DNA of 64,000 nucleotides from positions 17,163-81,162 of the forward strand of contig JOAZ01000030.1 in NCBI GenBank assembly GCA_000720535.1. Direction: 5' to 3'. Below the pieces are notes generated by a model that saw only the letters and a list, made by a program, of their open reading frames with translations, ran no database searches and was not told where the DNA came from. Below, one piece after another: positions 1-8,644 of this stretch. A program made the translations under genes and the position numbers. Numbering within the stretch: the first letter of the stretch is position 1; every line of letters starts with the position of its first letter. Source of the stretch: Streptomyces halstedii. GTDB lineage: Bacteria; Actinomycetota; Actinomycetes; Streptomycetales; Streptomycetaceae.

Positions 1-2
1 CC

Positions 3-1331
3 GTGATCACCCTCAACGCCGGGGTTCCTCTCCAGCTTCGGGCCGGCGGGAACTTGCGCCGCTTCATCGACGAGCGTGACCCGAAGGCCGCGGTAGCAGC
101 CTTCGAAACGCTGCGTTCGGCGGTCGCCGACGCCGTCGGCGCCCTGTCAGCCGATCCAGCGATCACCGATGCCGTCGATGCGGTCCTAGCCGTCGGCGGT
201 ACTGCGAGTCGTCTGGGCGAAGGCACGATCTCGGCCAGAGACGTCGGTTTCCTAGCCGAAGATGGCACGGTCGCCGCCCTCCTGCGTACGTTGAGGGCCG
301 CGCTGCGCCTGGACGACTCGGGGTTGCTGGCACTGCCCAGCCACGGAAGCACGGTCACCGCCATCCTGTCGATGGCCGAGGCCATGCTCTTGGCGAACGT
401 TCCCGGTGCAGTGGTCTTGGCAGACGACTTTGGTGATCAGCTCGATGCTGCTACTGCAGAGCACCTCGCCTCCCTGACTCGTAATCAGGCGGGCCAAGTA
501 TGGCTGTCAACGCGGCGGCCTGAAGTTGCCCGCGCGTTCGAACCCGGCGAGGTGGTACGCCTGGTCCGTCACGGGGGCCTTCGCGGACACCACCAGATCG
601 CGAAGACAACCGACCGCAAGAAGCTCGCCGCGCTGAGGCAGCTACACACCCAGCTCCTTTCTGCCTTCACCGCACCGGTAGTCGCGATCACCGAGGGGCC
701 GCACGACGTGGCTGTTCTGAGCATGGCCGATCGCCGATTCCCACCGAGCAAGCTCCCCCTCTCTGCTCACGGGGTCCGACTCGTCGCCGCAGGCACCGGC
801 GGCGACGGCGGCATCGACCAGATCCCCCGCATCGCCGAACTCGCCCAGCAACTCGGCTTCCGCGTGATCGGCGTGATCGACCGGGACAAGGAAACACCAC
901 AGAGCATTGAACAGACGGCCACAGTCCAAGCTGCCTGTAACGTCGTGGTCCGTTTGCCCCCTGGCGCGATCGAGCGGGCCATGGTCGCCGGCCTCGATCT
1001 CACCACGGTCGCCGCGGCCAGCGCCCTGCTCACGGACTACGGCGTACCCGACCCCTTGGCCGCTGACGCCAGCGAGTCCGCAGTGACTCAACTGTGCAAG
1101 GTGCTTCACAAGAAGGGCCTGCACGAACCCCTCCTGGAAGCCCTCTACAGCGAATTGCAGCCAGCGCCTGACCACACCGAAACACATGAGCACCCGCCGG
1201 GCAAAGCGGTCGTTCACCCGCCCGTGCTGGCGACGGCCCTCGACGCAATCGCCCAGGCCGCGAACGCCGCCTACTCCGGCCCCAGGCTTGTCGACCTCCC
1301 CGAGGTTGCCCGGCCGCAGACGGAGCAGTGA
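3..1331 (+). CDS. gajA: GajA-like OLD-family nuclease, 5' end cut by window edge
   Basis: The visible 442 residues are the C-terminal part of an OLD-family (overcoming lysogenization defect) ATPase/nuclease. Residues about 135-180 look like the last part of an ABC-type ATPase (hydrophobic strand then ADDFGDQLD, a Walker-B-like segment). A TOPRIM nuclease domain follows, with the conserved glutamate in ITEGPHD (about residue 231) and the DxD-type acidic motif in VIDRDKE (about 291-295). The GTG at position 3 is only the first possible start; GajA proteins are usually near 580 residues, so the Walker A region probably lies left of the window. The stop overlaps the start of the helicase gene, implying translational coupling. 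OLD nuclease plus UvrD-like helicase is the defining pair of Gabija (OLD class 2) anti-phage defence. Confidence 0.8.
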   Translation: MITLNAGVPLQLRAGGNLRRFIDERDPKAAVAAFETLRSAVADAVGALSADPAITDAVDAVLAVGGTASRLGEGTISARDVGFLAEDGTVAALLRTLRAALRLDDSGLLALPSHGSTVTAILSMAEAMLLANVPGAVVLADDFGDQLDAATAEHLASLTRNQAGQVWLSTRRPEVARAFEPGEVVRLVRHGGLRGHHQIAKTTDRKKLAALRQLHTQLLSAFTAPVVAITEGPHDVAVLSMADRRFPPSKLPLSAHGVRLVAAGTGGDGGIDQIPRIAELAQQLGFRVIGVIDRDKETPQSIEQTATVQAACNVVVRLPPGAIERAMVAGLDLTTVAAASALLTDYGVPDPLAADASESAVTQLCKVLHKKGLHEPLLEALYSELQPAPDHTETHEHPPGKAVVHPPVLATALDAIAQAANAAYSGPRLVDLPEVARPQTEQ

Positions 1332-2965
1332 TGACGTACACGCCGAAAGACAAGCAAATCGACATCATCACCAGTACCGCTCCGGTCGTGGTTGTCCTGG
1401 GCGGCGCGGGCACAGGCAAGACAACAACTGCCGTTGCCGCGGCTCGGCGGCACCTCGAACGGGCAGACGAGGAACTCGCGATGGCCCGGCGGGCCGCAGC
1501 GCGTGCCGGAGTCAGAACGAGGCTGCCCGCCCCAGAGCGCGCCCTGTTCCTATCGTTCTCCCGCACCGCCGTGGCACAGATCATCGACCGTGCAGCCGCG
1601 GTAATCGGGCCGTTCCGGCCGCGCTTGGAGGTCTCGACGTTCCACGGATTCGCCTGGCGCGTCATCAGGAGCTTCGGCCCGCACCACGGGTACCCGCCAC
1701 CACAGACTGTGCTGAGCAAGGCCAACAGCCTGGTTGCAGGGGCCCCGCCCGGCCTCACCTATGACGAACTGATTCCCGCCGCGACCGAATTGCTTGCCCT
1801 CCCCAAAGTCCGGGCCCACTACCGCAGTCGGTACGGCATCGTCATCTGCGACGAATTCCAAGACACCGACGCCCGCGAGTGGGACTTTCTCCAGCTGATC
1901 GCGCCGCCCGCGCGCAGGATTCTGCTGGGTGATGCCAACCAGTGCATCTATACGTTCAAGAAGGGCGTCGACGCCACCGCCCGCATCAGTACAGCAATGG
2001 CTCTGCCCGGCGCCAGCGAGGTCCGCCTGCCGCCAGCCAGCTTCCGCGACCCGAGCGGCATGCTTCCAGCAGCCGCTGAAGCCGCCCGCAGACGAGACTT
2101 CAGCAACCCTGCTATCCGAGCAGCAGCTGAAGCAGGACGGCTGTCCATCACCCAGATCGAGGACGAGATCGGTCACCGCCACGTCCTGGAACTCGCCCGC
2201 CAAGCACGCAGCCACGGCGACACGGTCAGCATCTTCACCCACACTAACGCCGCGACGACTGAACTCTCCGACGCACTGACCGCCGACGGCCTGGCCCATG
2301 AGCAGGTGGGTTTCACCGAAGCGTATGGCGAAGCTCTCCCCGCCCAACTGGCCATGGTGCAATTTGCCCTCGGGAACAGGGCGCCCGTTTTGCGTAGTCT
2401 CGCCGTGTACGTCTCGGCCACACAAGGCGGAAGTAAGATGCCTCCGCTGGCCCGGCAGATACTCAACCTCTCCGACAATCCCGTTCTGGCCAGGGCAATT
2501 AAACGGTTGGCCAAAGACCTGCGAGCCGCCGCAGGCCATCCCGACCAACTAGCCGACGTTGTTACGAATGCATACCGCAGGATCAGTACGCACCGCGGTC
2601 AGGAGACCTGGATTCAAGCCGCGCAATTGACCCGCACCACGCTGCGCTCGCTAGGAGACGAGCTCGACATCGAAGCCGCTACTGACCAGCTACTACGTGC
2701 GCGCGACGAGATCCTCGTGGGCTCGCACACCACCCGCCGCTTCCCTATCCAAGTCATGAACCTTCACCAGACCAAGGGGCGCGAGGCCGACACGACCATC
2801 CTGCTCCTCGGCTCGGAAGAGTTCTACGGTTACGAGGGTGATCCGTTCCCTAACGGATCGAAACTGTTGTACGTCGTCATGACACGGGCCCGAAAGCATG
2901 CCCGCCTCGTCGTCCCGGAGCGGTCGCATCCACTGTGGGCTCCGCTCGTGGCTGCCCTGAGTTAG
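1331..2965 (+). CDS. gajB: GajB-like UvrD/Rep family helicase
   Basis: This 544-residue superfamily 1 helicase has Walker A GGAGTGKTT at residues 24-32, Walker B DEFQDTD near 173-179, and a late helicase motif around HQTKGREAD near 480. The length fits GajB and is shorter than full UvrD/PcrA. The ATG at 1331 shares its A with the TGA of the upstream nuclease (TGATG), so it is preferred over the GTG three bases earlier. In Gabija, GajB associates with GajA and is thought to sense nucleotide depletion or DNA termini during infection; that role is taken from the family. An ordinary plasmid repair helicase is possible, but the tight coupling to an OLD-family gene argues for Gabija. Confidence 0.8.
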   Translation: MTYTPKDKQIDIITSTAPVVVVLGGAGTGKTTTAVAAARRHLERADEELAMARRAAARAGVRTRLPAPERALFLSFSRTAVAQIIDRAAAVIGPFRPRLEVSTFHGFAWRVIRSFGPHHGYPPPQTVLSKANSLVAGAPPGLTYDELIPAATELLALPKVRAHYRSRYGIVICDEFQDTDAREWDFLQLIAPPARRILLGDANQCIYTFKKGVDATARISTAMALPGASEVRLPPASFRDPSGMLPAAAEAARRRDFSNPAIRAAAEAGRLSITQIEDEIGHRHVLELARQARSHGDTVSIFTHTNAATTELSDALTADGLAHEQVGFTEAYGEALPAQLAMVQFALGNRAPVLRSLAVYVSATQGGSKMPPLARQILNLSDNPVLARAIKRLAKDLRAAAGHPDQLADVVTNAYRRISTHRGQETWIQAAQLTRTTLRSLGDELDIEAATDQLLRARDEILVGSHTTRRFPIQVMNLHQTKGREADTTILLLGSEEFYGYEGDPFPNGSKLLYVVMTRARKHARLVVPERSHPLWAPLVAALS

Positions 2966-3323
2966 TAATCGAAGCCGAGGCATCTGTCCCCCAGTCCCAG
3001 ACTTCACCTCCTGTTGCAGCTTCGGTTCCGGGCGCACCGGGAAACGACACGACTCGGTTCGATGGCAAAACGACTGAGTTCGATGTCAATGGACACGAAC
3101 TGCCGAACCTAGACGTCCTGCAGGGCCTCAAATCTCGTTGCGCAGTCGCAGGACTGGATGCATTTCGACGGCATTGATTACGCGACCGTGAGACAGCGCA
3201 GACCAGAGGCCCGTCGCTTAGGACAGACGCCCGAAGCAGTAAGGAAATGCCACCGCGCAATGAAGCGACTGCGCCGGCCACTGTTCTCAGCGAGTCACTG
3301 TGGCCGGCATTCCGCCATGGACC
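2966..3323. other. Gap between convergent genes
   Basis: About 360 bases separate the Gabija helicase from the convergent Hsp70-like gene. Open frames here have atypical composition and no recognisable product. The only structure seen is a 9-bp inverted repeat, GCCGGCCAC (3273-3281) with GTGGCCGGC (3300-3308), and an 18-base loop close to the end of the Hsp70-like gene. It may act as a terminator for one or both genes. Confidence 0.5.
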
Positions 3324-5144
3324 CTAGTAGTCAGACGCGAAGTCCACTGTGCACGCGGCCTCTTGGCCGGTGCTACGGATGATCGCCCGTACCTTGATTT
3401 CCGTCTCGCCGAAGCTCAGACGCACATCAACGTGGCGGTCTTCCAAGTGGATGTCCATTACATCACGCAGGTCGACCTTGATGGTTCCAACCCTCCGACA
3501 CCCTGGATCGGTCACGTAGCGGGGATCGTCCTCGGTGCTCGTGTGAAGTGCGATCTCCATGCCCTCAAGGTGTCCCTCGATGGGGGTATACGACTCGCCG
3601 ATTTCCTTCGCGGTGTCCACGATGTCACCGCAGGTCACGATCTTGCCGAAGCGCGTGGCGCAATAGACGCGCCCCTTCCTGGTGACTCGCCTCGCCTCCT
3701 CCGGGTCAACGCCGGGGACAAAGTCCGAGCACACCGCGATTCCGTAGGTGAAGCGGGCCCGCCGAGCACGGGTCTGCGGTGCGTAAGCGTAGTGCGCCGC
3801 CCCGTACAGGACGGCGTTGCCCGGCTCCGGCGGAACGAGAACCAGAGCCCGCCCAGCGAGGTGCTCCTTGACCGCGTGCTGCAGGTAGGCGGAGTTGCTG
3901 AAGCCTCCGACCATCAGGACCACAGGCTGTGCCCCACCGTCGTCCTTCACCTCAGCCAGTTGCTCGTCAAGCAGTTCGAGGATTTCTGGCACCACTGTGT
4001 CGAAGAGGTCCCGGACCTCCTCGGGGGTGACGATGATGGCGTCAGTGACGCCGCGCTGCTTGCGGCCCACTCGCTTCCGTACGGCCGCACCCAGCCTGCG
4101 GTTGACCGCAGTGGGCAGCCCTACCTTGATCGGGGTGTCGGTGTCGGGTCCGAAGTCCAGCTTGCCGCGCTCCCATGCCTCGGCCATCTCCAGCATGGCC
4201 TCCGGCGCCTCTTGTTTGAGGCGCTCGATAAGTTCGGGCTTGCCGAAGCGGTCGACCAGCAGCCTGTCCTCGAAACGGGCGTTGAGCTCGTTCGACCCCA
4301 GCCGCGCTCCGTTCACCAGGCCGATCTCGACCAGGTGGCCTTCGTTGTCGTTCTTGTAGGCAGCGAAGTCAACCGTTCCGCCACCGCCGTCGAGAACAAC
4401 GATCCGGCGATCGGGGTCGGTCAGGCTTCCGGCCGACGAATCGTCTCCGCCGGGCACACGAACAGAGTGCAGACGCGCAGAGTGCACCGCCGCTTCGGGC
4501 TCCCGGGCCAGGACGAGACGGCCGTCCTCGGCGGGAAACCCCGCCTTGATAGCCAGCCGGCGGACCCGCTGGTTGTCGGAGTCCCCGAAGATCGCCGGCA
4601 CGGTGAGGCAGTACCTGACATCTTCTTCCAGGTACCCGCTGGCAGCGATCTGCGTCAGAGCCTTCTCCCGTACCCGCTTGAGGAGTTCGACCGTCAGCAG
4701 TTCCGCCTGCTGCTGGGGTGACCGCTCCACCCACCGCAGGGGCCGTTCCAACACACTCATCCCGCCAGTTCGGACCTCCTCCCCACCCTCTTCGACTCCC
4801 ACCGCCCGCTGCTCACCGGTGTGTTCCCCTTCGACCTCTTGCACGATGGGCTGTTCCATCAGCTGCATCTTGAACCCGGCGTAATACCGGGGGGCGTCGG
4901 GACCGCCGGTCTGGTTGAGCGCACGATGCCGGGCCGCATGACCCCAGGAAAGAACTTCACCTTCGGCCGTCACCAGCAGGGCCGAGAGATTTTTCAAAGA
5001 CGCCACCGGCTGCCCTGGCCACTGGTCACAGCACTCATAGCGCCGCCACTTTGGGTCATCATTCACCTGATCGACAGAAAACCCGGCGAAGCCTGCGCCG
5101 GATGTTCCGCAATCGATGCCGATCACATACAACGGTTGAAACAT
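3324..5144 (-). CDS. Hsp70-family (HSPA12-like) actin-fold ATPase
   Basis: This 606-residue protein begins with the phosphate-1 motif of the Hsp70/actin fold (IGIDCGTSGAGFAG, residues 8-21). Phosphate-2 is the glycine-rich LDGGGGTVDFAAYK, and the adenosine-binding motif is VLMVGGFSNSAYL. Length and motif style match the HSPA12-like branch rather than DnaK, and there is no recognisable C-terminal EEVD or DnaK substrate domain. The ATG at 5144 has a GAGGTG ribosome site about six bases upstream. The gene converges on the Gabija helicase and diverges from a small HTH gene. It could be a specialised chaperone or a nucleotide-dependent sensor in a defence cluster; no J-protein or exchange factor is nearby. 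Confidence 0.8.
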   Translation of the reverse strand: MFQPLYVIGIDCGTSGAGFAGFSVDQVNDDPKWRRYECCDQWPGQPVASLKNLSALLVTAEGEVLSWGHAARHRALNQTGGPDAPRYYAGFKMQLMEQPIVQEVEGEHTGEQRAVGVEEGGEEVRTGGMSVLERPLRWVERSPQQQAELLTVELLKRVREKALTQIAASGYLEEDVRYCLTVPAIFGDSDNQRVRRLAIKAGFPAEDGRLVLAREPEAAVHSARLHSVRVPGGDDSSAGSLTDPDRRIVVLDGGGGTVDFAAYKNDNEGHLVEIGLVNGARLGSNELNARFEDRLLVDRFGKPELIERLKQEAPEAMLEMAEAWERGKLDFGPDTDTPIKVGLPTAVNRRLGAAVRKRVGRKQRGVTDAIIVTPEEVRDLFDTVVPEILELLDEQLAEVKDDGGAQPVVLMVGGFSNSAYLQHAVKEHLAGRALVLVPPEPGNAVLYGAAHYAYAPQTRARRARFTYGIAVCSDFVPGVDPEEARRVTRKGRVYCATRFGKIVTCGDIVDTAKEIGESYTPIEGHLEGMEIALHTSTEDDPRYVTDPGCRRVGTIKVDLRDVMDIHLEDRHVDVRLSFGETEIKVRAIIRSTGQEAACTVDFASDY

Positions 5145-5377
5145 GCATCACCTCGGTGCGACGAAGATACGGCCCTATTCGCGCACAAGAAGGTGCGCAA
5201 CTTGGGAAGCCTCTCCTCCGTGACCAAACAGGTCAAAAAACTGATCCACAGCACCTGAAACACAACCCGATTGGCGGACATATTTACTATTAGCTGACCG
5301 GGATTTCAACTGTCCGCCCTGTTCAAATCTGCAACGTGTATGTTTCCGAAACAGGGCCGAGGGAGGTGGCTGCACCC
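5145..5377. promoter_or_regulatory. Divergent promoter region with inverted repeat
   Basis: This divergent intergenic region must hold promoters for the Hsp70-like gene and the HTH gene. It is AT-richer than its surroundings, with a stretch near 5278-5293. An inverted repeat GGCGGACA (5273-5280) and TGTCCGCC (5311-5318), 30 bases apart, is a plausible operator for the neighbouring HTH protein. Exact -10/-35 boxes could not be assigned with confidence. Confidence 0.4.
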
Positions 5378-5635
5378 ATGCTTGATGAGTCGGCGGCGCA
5401 AGAACTGGCAGAGATCCAGGTCGCATCGGATACGCGTCAGACCAACGATGAACGCGATGACGGGGAGAGTGAAGTCAGGATCATCGAAGAAGAGATGAAG
5501 CAGTACAAGAAATGGATGGCGTCACGCGATGGACTCATCCAAAGGGCAAATCAGAAGGGCGTGAGCGAAGTCCGCATTTCATTCTTGATGGGTCATTCGC
5601 GTAACACCGTACGGAAGGCTCTGGATCGTGGATGA
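5378..5635 (+). CDS. Small helix-turn-helix protein
   Basis: This 85-residue protein has an acidic, helical N-terminus (many E and D, then EEEMKQYKKW). Its C-terminal segment SEVRISFLMGHSRNTVRKAL looks like a helix-turn-helix of the recombinase/sigma-region-4 kind. The ATG at 5378 has a GGGAGGTGG ribosome site at 5361-5369, so it is preferred to the upstream GTG at 5336. It could regulate itself and the divergent Hsp70-like gene through the inverted repeat just upstream. The family was not recognised. Confidence 0.6.
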   Translation: MLDESAAQELAEIQVASDTRQTNDERDDGESEVRIIEEEMKQYKKWMASRDGLIQRANQKGVSEVRISFLMGHSRNTVRKALDRG

Positions 5636-5909
5636 CTCGCAATCCCGCTTCAAAGAATATCTGCTGCTTCGGCAGCCACGCTTAAGGGCGACACCACGCT
5701 GGTCAGTCTGCTTCGCCACGCCGTGCAGGCAGCGTCCGAACGACGACGGCTGGGCTCACGTCGCGAGCGGCGATGCCGTAAGGCGCCTTCCAACAGCTTC
5801 AACGGGCGGCCGACACTGGACTTCCAGTGTCGGCCGGGCCGTCCCTCCGGTTACGCACGACGAACCCCCGGAATAGATTCCGGGGGCTCGTGGCCGCAGG
5901 GCGGGTGGG
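5636..5909. terminator. Two strong hairpins between operons
   Basis: No convincing gene is present; a short frame starting at 5628 lacks recognisable features. Two near-perfect hairpins sit in tandem: GGCCGACACTGGA (5808-5820) with its complement at 5823-5835, and CCCCCGGAAT (5865-5874) with ATTCCGGGGG (5877-5886). The second lies about 25 bases past the stop of the surface-protein gene, so it is probably its terminator, and the pair may act in both directions. Confidence 0.7.
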
Positions 5910-6935
5910 TCAGCTCTCGACGGAGCCGTCGTCGGTGGAACTGTCCGTTCGCTGGCGGCGGGCTGCGAAAAGAGCACCTCCGCCCGCCACGATCAGGAGA
6001 CCAGCGCCGCCGATCAGCCACGGGGTGGCATCGGCCCCGGTGTGGGCGAGCGAGCCCGCAGGGACGGGCGTTGCGGCTATCGGCGCGGTCTCGTCGGGGG
6101 CCGGGGCGCCGACGGTCGATGGCTCCGGGGTCTCCTCGTCCTTACCGGGCCTGTCCGGGTTCGGCCGGTCGCTCGGCTTGTCGGTGGGTGTGTCCGGGGT
6201 CGGCTGGTCGCTCGGTTTGTCGGTCGGCTTCTCCGTGGGCAGCGGGATCTTGGCGTTGGTGGTGGTTACCGTCACCGGATCGCCCGGCTGGGCCTTGAAC
6301 GTCTTCGAGGGCTTGTGGATCTCATATCCCTTAGGCGCCTTCACCTGCTTGACCCAGAAGTCTCCGTTACGGGCATTAAAGGGGAGCTTGCCGCTGGCCG
6401 TGCCATCGGATCCGGTGGTCAGCGTCAGGATGGTCTTTTCGCCGCTGCCGATGTTGACCGTCGATCCGGGCAGCAGCTTGCCGGTCTTGTCGTCCTTGGC
6501 CTTCAGCAGGACCGAGGCGTCCTTGAACGGGTCGACGATCGTAAGCGGCATGTCGACGCCGGGGGTGACGATGACGTCCTGGTCGTCGACCGTGTCGTGC
6601 AGAGGACTGCCGCTGGTGACTTCCTTGAGGCGGTAGACCCCCGGCGTGAGGTCGTTGGAAACGAGCTGCCCCTGGGCATCGGTCTTGCCGTTGGCGGCTT
6701 CCTTGCCTGCGGAGTCGAGCAGGGTGAAGGACGCGCCGGCGAGCACGTCGCCTCCGGGGTCCTTCTTCAAGATGGCAACGCCACCGGTTTCCGCCTCGCC
6801 CGCGTTGCGCAGAGTCGAAGACGGTGTGGGCTCGGTGCTCTGGGCAGACGCGGTCGGTGCCCAGGACAGGCTGCCGGTCACCGCAGCGGCGACAGCTATA
6901 GCGGCCGGAAGAGTGCGAGCGGAACGGATGCGCAA
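5910..6935 (-). CDS. SpaA/Cna-B-like sortase-anchored surface protein
   Basis: The 341-residue protein has a signal peptide (RIRSART, hydrophobic core, cleavage near PTASA). Repeated prealbumin-like Cna-B/SpaA modules follow (GGVAILKKDPGGD..., ASVLLKAKDDKTGKLLPGS...). Next come a Pro/Thr/Asp-rich spacer with repeated DKPSDQPTPD-like units, the sortase motif LAHTG, a membrane helix and a basic tail (ARRQR). LAxTG is the class E sortase signal used in Streptomyces. The start is taken as TTG at 6935, nine bases after GGAG; no ATG/GTG lies near the signal peptide. The protein would be exported and linked to the wall, perhaps for adhesion or mating contact. A palindromic terminator follows it. Confidence 0.85.
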   Translation of the reverse strand: MRIRSARTLPAAIAVAAAVTGSLSWAPTASAQSTEPTPSSTLRNAGEAETGGVAILKKDPGGDVLAGASFTLLDSAGKEAANGKTDAQGQLVSNDLTPGVYRLKEVTSGSPLHDTVDDQDVIVTPGVDMPLTIVDPFKDASVLLKAKDDKTGKLLPGSTVNIGSGEKTILTLTTGSDGTASGKLPFNARNGDFWVKQVKAPKGYEIHKPSKTFKAQPGDPVTVTTTNAKIPLPTEKPTDKPSDQPTPDTPTDKPSDRPNPDRPGKDEETPEPSTVGAPAPDETAPIAATPVPAGSLAHTGADATPWLIGGAGLLIVAGGGALFAARRQRTDSSTDDGSVES

Positions 6936-6985
6936 GAAGAGACACTCCAAGGAATAGGGGCGGGAGCAGGTGAAGGTGGCCGGGC

Positions 6986-7249
6986 TCAGCGGGAGCAGCC
7001 CGGCATCCGTCTCGAGGGTGAGGCGGCCGGGCCGCTCGCCGGACGAAAGGGCGCGGTGATGGCGGAGCGACGGGCGGCGGCACGGACGAGTTGCTGCTGC
7101 TCGACGGGCAGCTGCTCGATGCCAATCAGGCCCTGGGCGCCGGCAAGACCGAAGGGGATCCGGCGTTGAGGCGCGGCGTCGAAAAGTTTGGTGAGCGGGA
7201 CGTCGGGAAGCCGGAGCGGGGCACGGCCGACGGGGGCCGGGCCGTGCAT
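6986..7249 (-). CDS. Small hypothetical protein
   Basis: This 87-residue gene starts directly after the stop of the upstream 162-residue gene (TGAATG), so the two are probably translated together. The sequence has short hydrophobic segments (IPFGLAGAQGLIGIEQLPVEQQQLV) and a basic tail but no signal peptide or recognised domain. Family and function are unknown. It sits between the DUF317-containing operon and the surface-protein gene. Confidence 0.5.
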   Translation of the reverse strand: MHGPAPVGRAPLRLPDVPLTKLFDAAPQRRIPFGLAGAQGLIGIEQLPVEQQQLVRAAARRSAITAPFRPASGPAASPSRRMPGCSR

Positions 7250-7738
7250 TCAGCGAGTGCGGGCACCGTTGCGTGTGCTCGGTGGGACCGCCGCGTTGAG
7301 CACGCTGCGGTTGGCCGCGGGCTTGGGCGCGGACGCGGTCCAGGCGCCAGGGAACCAGACGGCGGTGTAGTGCTCGACGGCATCCCGCAGCCCGGTCGTG
7401 ACAGCCCCGTCCCACGGGGGCCGGCCAGGGCGGTGGTAGGTGTCGAAGGTCGCGTACAGCTTGGTGTTCGGGTGGGTGTTGGCGGCTTCGTCGCGGCGGT
7501 GGAAAGTTCCATGGTCCAGGAAACTCAATGCCACCGCGTCGATCTCGCCGCGGTCCGGGTGGACGACCGCGACACGCAGCCCGCCGTAGGTGTCCGCGTG
7601 AATGGTGCCGGTGAAATCGATCCGCAGCCGCAGCGGTACGCCGGGCACGGGGGCGGCGAAGTAGGTGTTGCCCACGACGGTGTGGTCGTGGAAGGGAAGG
7701 CACAGCTCGGCGAAGAACTCGGCGGCCTGCAGGGACAA
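7250..7738 (-). CDS. Hypothetical plasmid protein, 162 aa
   Basis: The protein has a compact, mostly beta-looking centre (RLRIDFTGTIHADTYGGLRVAVVHPDRGEIDAVALSF is the densest part, with many His and Asp). Several aromatic pairs follow (YHRPGRPPWDG, YTAVWFPGAW). The TTG start at 7738 has GGAG eight bases upstream. It sits 30 bases after a DUF317 gene and directly before an 87-residue gene in the same minus-strand operon. The family was not recognised; the conserved aromatic residues suggest a folded cytoplasmic protein rather than a fragment. Confidence 0.6.
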   Translation of the reverse strand: MSLQAAEFFAELCLPFHDHTVVGNTYFAAPVPGVPLRLRIDFTGTIHADTYGGLRVAVVHPDRGEIDAVALSFLDHGTFHRRDEAANTHPNTKLYATFDTYHRPGRPPWDGAVTTGLRDAVEHYTAVWFPGAWTASAPKPAANRSVLNAAVPPSTRNGARTR

Positions 7739-7768
7739 GTGGAATCTCCGGTCGAGGTCGGGCTGGTG

Positions 7769-8644
7769 TTACCGGCGAGGGCCGGGCAGGGCCGGTCGGC
7801 TGCTGGTGCTCCAGCGCGGGACGCTGGTCGCGGGGAGCGCGGCCGGGCGTCGGGATGAGACAGCCCGCTGCACGTCGAGCGGCGTGGGAGCCGGCGGGCC
7901 GGACGGCAGGACCGAAGTGAGCTGGACCATGCCCTCGCGGTAACTGAACGTCGCTTCGCGCCAACGGGGCAGTGGGGCCGGGTCGGAGACGCACTGGGTG
8001 ACGGCAGTGAGCAGGGCGACCGGGGTGCCGGTGCTGGCGGTCGCGTACCAGGCAGGCCGGTCGATGGACTTGCCGGCCCACAGCTGCCAGCGGGCGTCTC
8101 GGGTGGTCAGTTCGGCTTCCGGGTCCAGAGGCCCGGTTTTGAACTCCAGCCCGGCAAGCCCGTCGGGTGACTGGACGGTGAGGGGGGCGCCCCGCTGCGG
8201 GCGCTCCAGCTGCCAGCCTCGTTTGATGAGGGGGGCGACGGCCAGGAACGGCTCGCGGTCATCGCTTCGCGAGTCCGGTGCCGCGAGGTAGGCGTCCGGG
8301 CCCTGCTCGTATGCCGTGGCGAGGGCTGTGGTGAATGCCTGGACGAACTCGGTGGGGGTGCTGTCGTTGAAGCAAACGCCCCAGGTCGGCGGCCCGAAGG
8401 AGTCCTGGTAGGCGTTGATGCGCCAGAGTCCGTCGTCCTCGCCTTCGGGGAGGTAGCCGAGGCGGATCTTGCGGTCGGGGGCGTTCGTATACGCGTTGCC
8501 GAGGTCGTCGTGCTGCAGTTCCCAGCCGAGGTCGAGGAGGGGAGCGAGGGCTGGGTCGCCGATGCCGGTAGTGCCGGCGAGGTAGCGCGGGGAGACGTAG
8601 ACGTCTCCGTCGACGTCGGTGCGCGGATCGGGCTGGTGGCTCAG
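7769..8644 (-). CDS. DUF317 protein with CTG start
   Basis: Translation of this frame gives about 291 residues with the DUF317 hallmarks: VSPRYLAGTTGIGDPALAPL near the N-terminus, then GWELQHDD, and a second half-domain with GWQLERP and PAWYATAS. There is no ATG, GTG or TTG before the domain. The best start is CTG at 8644, which overlaps the ATP-grasp stop as CTGA. DUF317 is a family of unknown function common on Streptomyces plasmids. This window holds several more copies (46228, 47414, 48827, 53747, 60028), and this one alone lies on the minus strand. Confidence 0.7.
   Translation of the reverse strand: MSHQPDPRTDVDGDVYVSPRYLAGTTGIGDPALAPLLDLGWELQHDDLGNAYTNAPDRKIRLGYLPEGEDDGLWRINAYQDSFGPPTWGVCFNDSTPTEFVQAFTTALATAYEQGPDAYLAAPDSRSDDREPFLAVAPLIKRGWQLERPQRGAPLTVQSPDGLAGLEFKTGPLDPEAELTTRDARWQLWAGKSIDRPAWYATASTGTPVALLTAVTQCVSDPAPLPRWREATFSYREGMVQLTSVLPSGPPAPTPLDVQRAVSSRRPAALPATSVPRWSTSSRPALPGPRR

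Noticed and set aside
3-2965. PARIS or retron-type defence
   Set aside because: PARIS pairs an ABC ATPase with a separate TOPRIM protein and has no helicase; no reverse transcriptase is present.
3300-4721. Plus-strand 473-residue frame opposite the Hsp70-like gene
   Set aside because: The minus strand has clear Hsp70 motifs and a good ribosome site; the plus frame has no recognisable domain.
5910-8081. A 723-residue surface protein
   Set aside because: The first 380 residues are an Arg/Pro-rich shadow of the DUF317 gene; the signal peptide begins at 6935.
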